Source of the DNA: Miltoncostaea sp963762825
GTDB taxonomy: Bacteria; Actinomycetota; Thermoleophilia; Miltoncostaeales; Miltoncostaeaceae
Length of the DNA stretch: 64,000 nucleotides
Reading direction: 5' to 3'
Assembly (NCBI GenBank): GCA_963762825.1
Contig: CAVXLZ010000001.1
Span: 1,364,001-1,428,000, forward strand
The notes beneath the pieces were generated by a model. It had not been told where the DNA came from and did no database searches. It worked only from the letters and a program-made list of their open reading frames with translations. Position numbers and translations under genes: made by a program. Below, one piece after another: positions 27,089 to 35,424 of this stretch (position 1 is its first letter; every line of letters starts with the position of its first letter).

Positions 27089-30000
27089 GTGCCTAAGCGA
27101 GGCGCCGAGGGGACATCGGCCGCTCCGTGGTTCATTGCCGATCGCGCCATTAGCGAGGTCGGCGACGATCACCTCGACCACGCCTCGGTGGCGGACATCC
27201 TCGTCGAGGCGATACGCGGCGCCACTCCGCCAGCGACGATCGGCCTGCTCGCCGGCTTCGGCAAGGGCAAGTCGTCCACAGGGAACCTGGTCATGGCCAA
27301 GTTCGCCAACGACACCGGCTTCGACGTCGTGCGTGTCTCGGCGGACAAACACTCCGGCGAGGCCCGTGCCCGCAATCTCGTCCACTCGGTGGCCGGCGAG
27401 CTGGTCGGCCGTGGAGTGCAGTCGTCCGATGTCCAGGACCTCGCACGCCAGCTGCGCGAGTCCACGGCGCGGGCGGTACTCGACCCGACCGACACTGCCG
27501 CCCGCCGGCTGATTGAGGGCAAATATGACTGGCGCAAGCTGCTCCCGAGCGCCGTCGCCTGGATTGCCCTGACCCTTCTCTCGCTCGTCTTTCTGCTCGG
27601 AGCGGTCGTCGTGCAAGGGGGTGTCGGCTACGCCCTGGCCGCACTCACCAGCCTGCCTCTGCTTGCCATCGTCCTGTACGCGGCCAGTCGTGGCACGATG
27701 CGCCAGATAGGCGTCCTGCTGACGCCAGGGTTGCGCACCGACAGCGTGCCTCGAGCCGAGGCGGCTGACGATGTCGAGCTGATCTTCTCGGGGCTGGTCG
27801 ACCTGCATCGCAAGCAGCGCAAGCGCCAGCTGGTGGTGATCGTCGAACGACGTCGACCGGCTCGCGCCGCCGGACTTGCTCGATGCCCTGCGGGTGATCA
27901 AGTCCCTGCAGGCGGTGCCCCGGGGAAGTGAGCCGATCTTCGTTCTCGCATGCGATGAGGACATCGTCCTCGCGGCGATCGAGTCGGCCGGCCCAGACGA
28001 GAGCCCGGCCGGTGCCTATGACGCCACCATCGGCATCGCGGCGGGCGACCAGGACGAGGACGGTGACAACGCCGATAGCCACGTCGAACTCGCGCGCGTA
28101 TGCCGGCATCCCCTCACCGGATGACCGGGCTCCCGGTGAGACAGCGCGCGCGCCTTCCTCGACAAGCTCTTCACGGTCAGGATCACGATGCCACCGGTGA
28201 TCGAGGACGACATGCGCGGTTTCGCGAGAAAGGTCATCCCGTCCGATCACCCTCTCCGCAAGATCGACGACTTCCCTCTCGAGCGGGTCGTGGCGACACT
28301 GATGCACGACAATGTCAACGACCCCCGTTCGGTAATCCGGCTGCTCAATCGTTTCTTTGCCGCCTACCTACTCGGTCGAACCCGGGAGCAGTCGAAGCGA
28401 CTGAGCGACGGCGCGGTCACCTCGCATCCGATCATGCTGGCGCGCCTATGCGTGCTGGCCGACGAGTTCCCGGAGTTCTATCGCCAGGTGGCAGCCAATC
28501 CGGTCCTATTGGAGGCCGCCGACAAGTTGTCCCAGGGGAGCACCAGCCTCAGCGCCAGCGAGCAGGAAGCGGTCGGCAAGGCTCAACTGACCGTGGGTCC
28601 TTCCGGGGCCTGGAAGAGGGAGCTCCTGCGGCGCTATCTGCGCTCGACATCCCGGCGGATCGCCTATCCAGACGATCTCGCCGCGCTCTTCTTCTTTGCC
28701 CAGTCCGAGGGAGGTCGCCTGCTCGGCGCTGAGCGCCGCGACCAGATTCGTTCAGCGCTTCGCTCGAGAGAGGGTGAGCGGATGGTCGCGATCGTGAACG
28801 ACACGCCGGAGAACCTGGTCGAAGCGGTGGCAGGCGAGCTGGAGCGCAGCCTGAAGAAGGTGGACCCGGTCGACGCCGGCAACTACCTCGAAGCTGCGAT
28901 CCCGGCGATCCCGGTCCTTGGTTCGCACGCGCAGCCGGTCACGGCCGCTGCGGTTGACCTCCTAGTGACCTCTCCCCCGGATGCGAACCCAGGGGCGGAC
29001 AAGATCGCCATCCTGATCGATCACTCAGAACCCAGCGTCCACGAGGCGCTCTGCGCGGAGATGGTGCGCCCCCTGGAGGGCGAGCCGGTCCCGGATCGCA
29101 ACCGCCGTCTTGCGAGCGCGGCCGCGTTCTCGGGTACTCATCCTCTGCTGCGAACCCACCTCCAGCCGGCCCTGACCGCCTGGCTCAGCGAGCTTCCCAG
29201 CGAGGGTGGCTGGGAGCTGGGGCCGGTCTGGATCGACGCTGCAGAGGCCTTACCGCTCGACTCAGAACCGGCGCAGGAGCTGGCGTCCGAGGAGATCCTG
29301 CCGGCCCTGGTCGGCCTGATCCACGGACCGCAGGGCTTTGACGACTCTCACGCGGATCGGATCGTCGCCCTAGCCGAGCGCGCCCGACCCCGAGATCCCG
29401 CGGCGATCACCGATCAGGTCGGCACACTCGATCCCGATGCGGCGCCGCTTTGGGCGTTCGGGACCCGCCTGCTCGCGGCAATCGGCTCCACCGGAAGCGT
29501 CGCGGCCTCGGAGCTGACGGCGAGCGCGGCAGGCTCCGATGAGGTCCCCGACGAGGTCCGGGCCAAGGCGGCAAGCCTGACGGCTGAGTGGGCCCCGCTG
29601 TGGGCCGACACGTCGTCCACCTCCGAGGCCGCCGACGGGGAAGAGGAAGTCGAAAGGCTGGCGCCGACGATTGTCGAGGCGCTTGCGAGCGCAGTCGAAG
29701 CGACACCGGACGCCGCGGTCGGGGTGGCGAGACAGTTCGACACGCTCGCCGCCGCGCTCGATGACACCCTGACACCCTTGATCGACGCACTGGTGGCCGC
29801 CGCGCTGCAGGGCGTCGAGGATCCGGCCCACCGATCGGCTGCCGAGGAGATCGCTGTCGCTCTCGTGAACGCCATCCCGGCGCTCTCCCCGCCGATGCCC
29901 GACGCCATGATCGACCAACTGCTTGCTCCCCTTGGCGAGGACGGGCGCCGACCCGAAGAGCCGGCCTGTGTCAGCGCGCTCCGGCTGATTCCGATCCTTG

Positions 30001-31028
30001 CGAGGACGCCTCCCGGCAAGGAGGGGCTAGCCCGGCATGCCTCTGCCCTTGCCGATGCCATCACCGCCACCACCCGCTCGGACCGCCGCAGCCAGGTCGA
30101 GGCGATGTCAGCAATCGCCCAAGTCGCGCCCGAGGTGGTCACCGACGCCGCTCCCCGCGTGCTGACCTACTACGAGAGACTTCCGCCCGGTTCGGCTGTC
30201 ACGGAGGACCAGGCTCGCACTCTGGCGCTCTTTCCCTGGCCCGATGACATCCTGGCACGGGCACTGGCCCTCATCGACGCGCGTCGTGACGAGATCGCCC
30301 CCGACGCGCTCCTTCGCAGCTTCGAGCTGATTGCGCGAGCACTCGAGTTCATGTCCGAGGACGCGATACCCGACTCGCTCATCGAGCGAATGGTGGTCAC
30401 CCTCGAGGGCGATTCGCATTCTCCGGCCGGGGTCAGCGCGGCCCGGGCCTGGGAGGCGCTCGAGGGCAGTCAGAAGCGACGGGTCCTGCAGACAGGGGTC
30501 GGGTTTCACTCCGAACTCGATGCTCGTCTGCTGGCGCTCTCGACTGAGGAGGCCAGCGAGGTGATCGCCGGCAGCCCGGACCGGGCGAGCGCCGAGCGGC
30601 TGTTGTCGGTCCTGTCCAGTTCTGAGCAGCAGGCGGTCGCGCTTGAGTGTCTGGCGGGCCCGCCGGATCGCCCGATCGACGATGGTGTGCTCGAGATGCT
30701 GGTCGGGGCAGCCTCCCAGGATGGGCTTTCCGGGCTCGTGACGGAGGGCCTCGAGGCGCTGCCGGCCGCCAACGAGACGGCTGCCCGGACCCTGCGGGTC
30801 GCCCAGCTGGCCAGACAGCGTGGGGTCGCGGTCAACATCGACCGCGTCGATGGATTGCTACCCGATCTGATCGGTGAGGCGACCGAAGAGGTCGCCGGGC
30901 TCCTTGGTGCGCTCCTTGCGGGGAGACGAACCTCGGCGCCCAGCCGCGAGGCCCTTAAGGCGGTGCGCGATCAGGACGAGCGACGGCGCGTGGCCGATGC
31001 CTTCGACTCGGCTCACTCGGGGCGCTGA
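27089..31028 (+). CDS. KAP-family P-loop NTPase with membrane segments and long helical C-terminus (three frame breaks)
   Basis: Reads as about 1312 residues if indels are undone. N-terminal NTPase: a Walker A-like LLAGFGKGKSSTGNL (Ala replaces the first Gly), two membrane helices near residues 155-205 (AVAWIALTLLSLVFLLGAVV, ALAALTSLPLLAIVLYA), and Walker B VVIVDDVDRL restored by removing one A at 27846-27847. The KAP domain ends near MPPVIEDDMRGFARKVI. The remaining 850 or so residues look like helical repeats. Two further shifts or two in-frame TGAs (28122, 28137) occur between CG microsatellites at 28091-28098 and 28144-28153. KAP NTPases act at the membrane, some in phage exclusion. Cargo of the integrative element. 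Confidence 0.75.
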
Positions 31029-31268
31029 GGCCCTCAGGCCGTCGTCGGAAGAACGGGCGCCGCTCCGGGTCTCGACCGCATACGTGGCCGCTCCCGGGAC
31101 AGGATGCCACAAGCCGACCCTCGGGCAGCTCGCCCATGTGCAGAGCGATGCAGGTCGGCTTTGACGTCACGTTCGCCGTCTTCGGCGGGATGCGTCGGGG
31201 CGGTGCAGCTGGCCGGGGCGTTTTCACCGCGTCCAGCACCCCCGGGTCGCGACCGGACGCTCGGATGC

Positions 31269-32105
31269 TCAGGTCGCGCGGGGAGGTCCCTCCGCGCTCG
31301 GTCGCATCCAACGGCGGCCGGCCCGGCCAATCGCCTCCACCGTCTCCCTGGCACGCTCATCGGCGCTCTGTTGGGGGAACCAACCGCCCGCGCGCACGAG
31401 ATGGCGAACGTTGACGCTTCCCATGTTCTTGAGCTCGGCGGGCGCCGGCTCGAGCAGCTTCCAGGCATGAGGGATTTCCGCGCGGGAGCCGTCTTCGTCA
31501 ACCCTATAGTCGCCGGGGAAGACTTCATCAAAGTTGCGCCCGCCCCACTCGTCCGCCGGAAAGGCGGCAGAGGACGAGTAGTGGCCGTCGTAGTCAGGCT
31601 TCAGGCCGGCACAGCGGGCCGCAACGGCCACCGGGCCACCAAAGACCGAGCAGTTGTACTTCAGGGCAGTGCCCACGTAACCAACGATCACCCGACCCGA
31701 GGCGATCCCCATATGGGGGCAGAAGGCGAATACATCGTTCTGACCGATCCAGCGCGCCACCCGGAGGGCTTCGGCAAACGGATCCTGCGAGCCGAACTCG
31801 TCAGAGAAGATCAACATGATCTCGTCGCCGATGTATTTGTCGATAATGCAGCGGCTGCCCTCGAGGGCCTCCGCGCTGATCCAGGCGAAAAAGTGATTGA
31901 CGAAGGCCAGGGTCTCGCTGGGATCGAGCTTGGCAGTGCGCACCGAGAATCCGGCTATATCGGCAAAGAGGATCGTGGCCTCGATCTCGCGGCCCTTAAC
32001 CGCCATCGCGCCGCCCCAGCCGTCGTCGATACCCGCGCCGTCGATGGTCAGCATCGTCGAGGCGAGGAAGTCCTCTAGGGAGCGGTAGGGCGGCTGGGTC
32101 GTCAT
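31269..32105 (-). CDS. Class III nucleotide cyclase resembling PycC of Pycsar defence
   Basis: A 278-residue cytosolic cyclase. The two metal-binding aspartates are in LFADIAGFS (Asp49) and DKYIGDEIMLIFS (Asp94); the transition-state Arg lies in VAVAARCAGLKP (Arg164). The stretches HFFAWISAEALEG, SDEFGSQDPF, CPHMGIASGRVIVGYVG and LKYNCSVFGGP match, as far as I recall, pyrimidine cyclases (PycC), which make cCMP or cUMP on phage infection. A typical Pycsar partner (TIR or small membrane effector) is not seen; the convergent KAP NTPase, which has membrane segments, is the nearest candidate. Product base cannot be read from the sequence. Confidence 0.85.
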   Translation of the reverse strand: MTTQPPYRSLEDFLASTMLTIDGAGIDDGWGGAMAVKGREIEATILFADIAGFSVRTAKLDPSETLAFVNHFFAWISAEALEGSRCIIDKYIGDEIMLIFSDEFGSQDPFAEALRVARWIGQNDVFAFCPHMGIASGRVIVGYVGTALKYNCSVFGGPVAVAARCAGLKPDYDGHYSSSAAFPADEWGGRNFDEVFPGDYRVDEDGSRAEIPHAWKLLEPAPAELKNMGSVNVRHLVRAGGWFPQQSADERARETVEAIGRAGRRWMRPSAEGPPRAT

Positions 32106-32186
32106 GCGGGCCTCCGGGGATATCGCTGCGGCTGCAGGGGGTGGATCGCGACATCATGACGCCGGGGGCTCGGCCTGCGCGCCAAC

Positions 32187-32948
32187 TCACTGGCCTAGCC
32201 GGATCCCCCGATCGAGTTCCACAACCCGCCGCATCTCCTCAAGCCGCTCGGCCTCCTCAGGCCGCCCCCGCGCCTCCATCAACCGCACCAGATCACCCGG
32301 CGAGGCGACCCATGGTCGAAGGCCCCCGCCGAGGTGGACGCGCTCGGCGCGCCGGCGCAGGTCGCGGTGGCCCTTGGTCCCGTCGGGTAACTCGCGCATC
32401 GTGATGAGCGTGCCGCCGGTTGCCCGGTAGAACCAGGCGTCTCCGTCCGGATCGAGGCCGATGCCCCGGCCGGCGATGGTGAGGATGGCCTCCTGATTCT
32501 TGGGGCGGGTGCCCTTTGGGACGACGAACTCGAGGTCCTCGGGGATCTCATCGGCCCCCTGAAGCACCCGGGCCAAGGAGCCCACCAGGATGTAGTCGAT
32601 CCCGAGGCCGTCGAGCGCCGCGAGCAGGGCGTAGGGGTCGTAGAGGTAGCCGAGGCGCCGGTGGCCCCCGCGCATGAGCGCCTGATCGAGGCGCTCCTTG
32701 GGTGTGAGGCGCGAGAGCTCGGCAAGGCGGGCGACCTCGGGGGCGTCCGGCTCGAAGGGAACCAGCGCCGTCGAGAGGTCGAAGCCGCAGGCCCGAAGGA
32801 TCCGGCGCACGGTCGCGAAGGCCGGCTCGACCTCTCCCGATTCCCATCGCCCGATCTGGGAGCGGGGGGTGTCGAGGCGCCGCGCCAGCTCGTGCTGGGC
32901 GAGGCCGGCGCGTGAGCGGGCGCTTCGGATGAGCTCGGCGGCGGTCAT
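32187..32948 (-). CDS. HTH-nucleotidyltransferase fusion protein
   Basis: A 253-residue protein with an N-terminal XRE helix-turn-helix (IRSARSRAGLAQHELARRLD, RSQIGRWESGEVEPAFATV) and a C-terminal nucleotidyltransferase-like domain (IDYILVGSLARVLQGADEI then EDLEFVV, where DxE replaces the usual DxD). It may be a regulator, an AbiE-like antitoxin or an inactive NTase. Second HTH-NTase fusion on this element. It is divergent from the excisionase gene with 72 bp between, so it could regulate excision (inference). Confidence 0.75.
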   Translation of the reverse strand: MTAAELIRSARSRAGLAQHELARRLDTPRSQIGRWESGEVEPAFATVRRILRACGFDLSTALVPFEPDAPEVARLAELSRLTPKERLDQALMRGGHRRLGYLYDPYALLAALDGLGIDYILVGSLARVLQGADEIPEDLEFVVPKGTRPKNQEAILTIAGRGIGLDPDGDAWFYRATGGTLITMRELPDGTKGHRDLRRRAERVHLGGGLRPWVASPGDLVRLMEARGRPEEAERLEEMRRVVELDRGIRLGQ

Positions 32949-33020
32949 GACAGGGGCAGCGTACCCGTCCGTCTTGTTTGCGTGGTTGTCCGCATTTATG
33001 CTGCCAAAACTTCGACTGCC

Positions 33021-33221
33021 ATGGCCAGCACCCTTCCCACCTTCCTCACCGCCGACGAACTCGCTCTGGTTCTGCGCTGTCAGCCGGAGAAGGTCTATCG
33101 CCTGGCGGCCCGTGGTGAGCTTCCCTCCTACAAGGTCGAGGGCAGGCGGCTGTTCGATCAGGGCGAGGTGGTGCGCTGGCTGGAGAGCCGGCGGGTGGTC
33201 GCTCGGCCCGAGTACCGCTGA
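33021..33221 (+). CDS. Excisionase-like HTH DNA-binding protein
   Basis: A 66-residue MerR/excisionase-type winged helix (FLTADELALVLRCQPEKVYR, LAARGELPSYKVEGRRLFDQ, VVRWLESRR). Six bp before the integrase gene, same strand. Such proteins direct the integrase toward excision or bind the att sites. ATG at 33021. Confidence 0.85.
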   Translation: MASTLPTFLTADELALVLRCQPEKVYRLAARGELPSYKVEGRRLFDQGEVVRWLESRRVVARPEYR

Positions 33222-33227
33222 GCGGCC

Positions 33228-34373
33228 GTGGCGTCGATTCGCGCCTATGAGACCGCCAGGGGTGAGCGGCGCTACGAGGTGCGCTTCCGGGACGGCGGCC
33301 ACCGCGAGCGCTCGCGGGTCTTTTCGGTCCACAAGGACGCGCGGGCCTTCAAGCTGGACGTCGAGCGGCGAGCCCAGGCGGGGATCCTCTACAAGGCCGC
33401 TCCTGAGCGGTTTGGCGAGGTCGCCTCGGCCTGGTTCGAGCGCTTCGTGGTCGGGGCGGCGGGGCGGGTGCGCCCGCGGCCGCGCTCGGTCGATGCGGTC
33501 ACCGAGTGCCTCGGGTACCTCTCCCCTCTCAACCCGCTCTCGCTCGAGCGGATCCGCCGGCCGGTGGTCGAGGACCTGATCACGACGCTGGCGGCACGGG
33601 CGCCGCGGCGGGCCGAGATGGCGCTTGCTCTCTTGAAGCGGATCCTGCGCGACGCCGAGGAGCGCGGGCAGCCGGTCGATCCCTCTGTGTTTCGCGTGAG
33701 GATCGCAAAGCCCGCCGAGCGCGAGCCGCGCTTCCTCACCTGGGACGAGGCCGAGGAGGTCTCATCCTGGATGCCCGAGTACGTGCGCCGGATCGTGCCG
33801 ATCGCGGTCCTGACTCTGCTGCGGCGCGGGGAGATCCTCGGGCTGCGCGATGCCGACCTCGACCTGGAGGCCGGCTCGGTGTCGGTCTTCGCCCAGCACC
33901 AGGACGGCGAGCACGTGGCGACCAAGACCCGCTCCTCGCGGAGGACGGTGGACATCGGCCCGCGGGCGGTGCGCCTTCTGCGCGAGCAGCAGATGGCGCG
34001 CGGGCCGGTCGAGGGGGGCTACCTGTTCCCGTCACGGGCCGGGCGACCGTTTGATCCGGACAACTTCATGTACCGGGTCTTCAAGCCTGCGGCGAGGGCC
34101 GCGGGGATCCCCGAGCTGACCTTCCACGACCTGCGCCACTCCGGCGCCTCACTGATGATCGCGGCCGGGTGCCACGTGAAGGTGATCGCCGAGCAGATGG
34201 GCCATTCGGATGGCGGTGGCCTGGTGCTGAAGCGCTACGGGCACCTCTACAAGGGCGCTCGGCGCCAGGCAGCGGTGGCCTTCGAGGCGCACGTCTTCGG
34301 TGGGACGGGTGATCGGCCTGTGGGGCAGGCGTGGGATGACGGGCAGCTGGGGCTCGATCTTGGCCCGGGCTGA
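33228..34373 (+). CDS. int: Tyrosine site-specific integrase
   Basis: A 381-residue phage-type integrase with GTG start. The N-terminal part has an AP2-like arm-binding region (YEVRFRDGGHRERSRVFSVH) and a SAM-like core-binding domain. Catalytic residues: Arg in LTLLRRGEILGLR, HDLRH (H-x2-R), His in EQMGHSDGGG and Tyr in LKRYGHLYKG. The stop lies 35 bp from the att repeat at the tRNA-Gly gene, the usual geometry for an integrase using that tRNA as target. Confidence 0.95.
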   Translation: MASIRAYETARGERRYEVRFRDGGHRERSRVFSVHKDARAFKLDVERRAQAGILYKAAPERFGEVASAWFERFVVGAAGRVRPRPRSVDAVTECLGYLSPLNPLSLERIRRPVVEDLITTLAARAPRRAEMALALLKRILRDAEERGQPVDPSVFRVRIAKPAEREPRFLTWDEAEEVSSWMPEYVRRIVPIAVLTLLRRGEILGLRDADLDLEAGSVSVFAQHQDGEHVATKTRSSRRTVDIGPRAVRLLREQQMARGPVEGGYLFPSRAGRPFDPDNFMYRVFKPAARAAGIPELTFHDLRHSGASLMIAAGCHVKVIAEQMGHSDGGGLVLKRYGHLYKGARRQAAVAFEAHVFGGTGDRPVGQAWDDGQLGLDLGPG

Positions 34374-34380
34374 GAACGAG

Positions 34381-34405
34381 AAAGGCCCGCGGATGCGGGC
34401 CTTTT
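34381..34405 (+). terminator. Rho-independent terminator after the integrase
   Basis: Stem AAAGGCCCGC (34381-34390) and GCGGGCCTTT (34395-34404), loop GGAT, followed by T. Stops integrase transcription before the tRNA; being symmetrical it may also end the tRNA transcript from the other strand. Confidence 0.85.
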
Positions 34406-34407
34406 CG

Positions 34408-34455
34408 ACGAAGCGGACGACGAGGCTCGAACTCGCGACCTTCGGCTTGGGAAGC
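34408..34455. repeat. Proximal attachment-site repeat (inside tRNA-Gly)
   Basis: 48 bp identical to 22500-22547; here it forms the 3' half of the intact tRNA-Gly gene, so integration kept the tRNA functional. Confidence 0.93.
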
Positions 34456-34484
34456 CGACGCTCTACCAACTGAGCTACATCCGC
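34412..34484 (-). tRNA. tRNA-Gly (anticodon CCC)
   Basis: 73 nt on the minus strand. Acceptor GCGGATG pairs with CGTCCGC (one G-T pair), D arm with AGCTCAGTTGGTAGAGC, anticodon arm CGGCTTCCCAAGCCG with anticodon CCC, T arm with GAGTTCGAGCC. No CCA encoded. Target gene of the integrative element. Confidence 0.96.
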
Positions 34485-34598
34485 GGAGAGGCGAACGGTA
34501 CCACGGGCCGGACCCGTCGCCGGACGCCACGGGAGCGGTTGACGCGGGACCGGCAGGGGAATAGACAGACCCGACGCCGACAGGAACGGGGACGAGCC

Positions 34599-35409
34599 GT
34601 GGACGAGCTGGCGCGGGCGAAGCAGGGGGCACGGGCGGCGTGGAGCGCGGGCGACTTCACGCGTTTCGCCGACATGATCTCCGAGTCGCGCGGGCACCTG
34701 CTGGAGCTACTCGAGATCCGTCCCGGCGAGGATGTCGTCGACGTCGGCTGCGGGATCGGGAACCTGGCGATCGAGGCGGCGCGTACCGGCGCCGCCGTGA
34801 CGGGGATCGACATCGCGCCCGAAATGATCGCTCGCGCTCGCCGCGCGGCGCAGGAGGCCGGGTCCACCGCTCGCTTCATCGACGGCGACGCGGAGGATCT
34901 GCCGGTAGGGACGGCCGGCGCCGACGTGGTGATGTCGTCCTTCGCCTGCATGTTCGCGCCGCGACACTCCGTGACGGCGGCCGAGCTGGCGCGCGTACTG
35001 CGTCCCGGCGGGCGCATGGGGGTGCTGACCTGGACCCCGGACAGCGACATCGCCCAGTTCCTCCGGGTCACCGCGCCCCATCTGCCCCCTCCCCCGGCGG
35101 TCGCCCAGTCCCCCCTGCTCTGGGGCGACAAGGACCACGTGGCGGGAGATCTTCGCGGACACCGGGCTCGCACTCTCCTTCGAGGCCGGAAGCGTCACGT
35201 TCCCCCGCATGCCGCTCCAGGCGATCATCGACGTCCACGTCCGGGAGTTCGGCCCGCTCGTCGCCGCCCGCGCGATGCTCGAGCCCCAGGGCCGCTGGCA
35301 GCCGCTCGCCGATGCGGTGACCGAGTTCTTCGCAGGAAAGGCCGACGGCCAGGGGGCCGTCACCTTCGCCAGCGCCTACATGGTGGTGCTGGGGCGCGCG
35401 CCGGGCTGA
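34599..35409 (+). CDS. SAM-dependent methyltransferase (class I), one frameshift
   Basis: About 269 residues after removing one base. The SAM-binding motif VVDVGCGIGNLAIEAA, the acidic residue in VTGIDIAPEMI, DGDAEDLPV and LRVLRPGG-like ELARVLRPGGRMGV are clear. The frame breaks at 35138-35144 (extra G in CACGTGGCGGG); restored it reads DKDHVREIFADTGLALSFEA and continues to VVLGRAPG. GTG start at 34599. Substrate unknown. It lies just outside the element's right border, convergent with argS. Confidence 0.8.
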
Positions 35410-35424
35410 GCCTGGATCCGGGCG

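Larger units (their letters stand above)
22500..34455. mobile_element. Integrative mobilizable element in a tRNA-Gly gene
   Basis: About 11.9 kb bounded by 48-bp exact direct repeats (22500-22547 and 34408-34455) that equal the 3' part of the tRNA-Gly(CCC) gene at 34412-34484. The integrase gene ends 35 bp from the intact tRNA and an excisionase-like gene precedes it. Cargo: MobF relaxase-helicase, HTH-MntA and HepT, KAP NTPase, PycC-like cyclase, HTH-nucleotidyltransferase. No type IV secretion genes are present, so it would need a helper system for transfer. Established: tRNA 3' ends are common tyrosine-integrase sites. Inference: the element is or recently was mobile. Confidence 0.9.

Noticed and set aside
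28122..28139. Two in-frame TGAs as selenocysteine codons in the KAP gene
   Set aside because: No SECIS-like hairpin obvious just downstream, and a one-dinucleotide shift at each flanking CG run removes both stops. Kept only as a secondary possibility.
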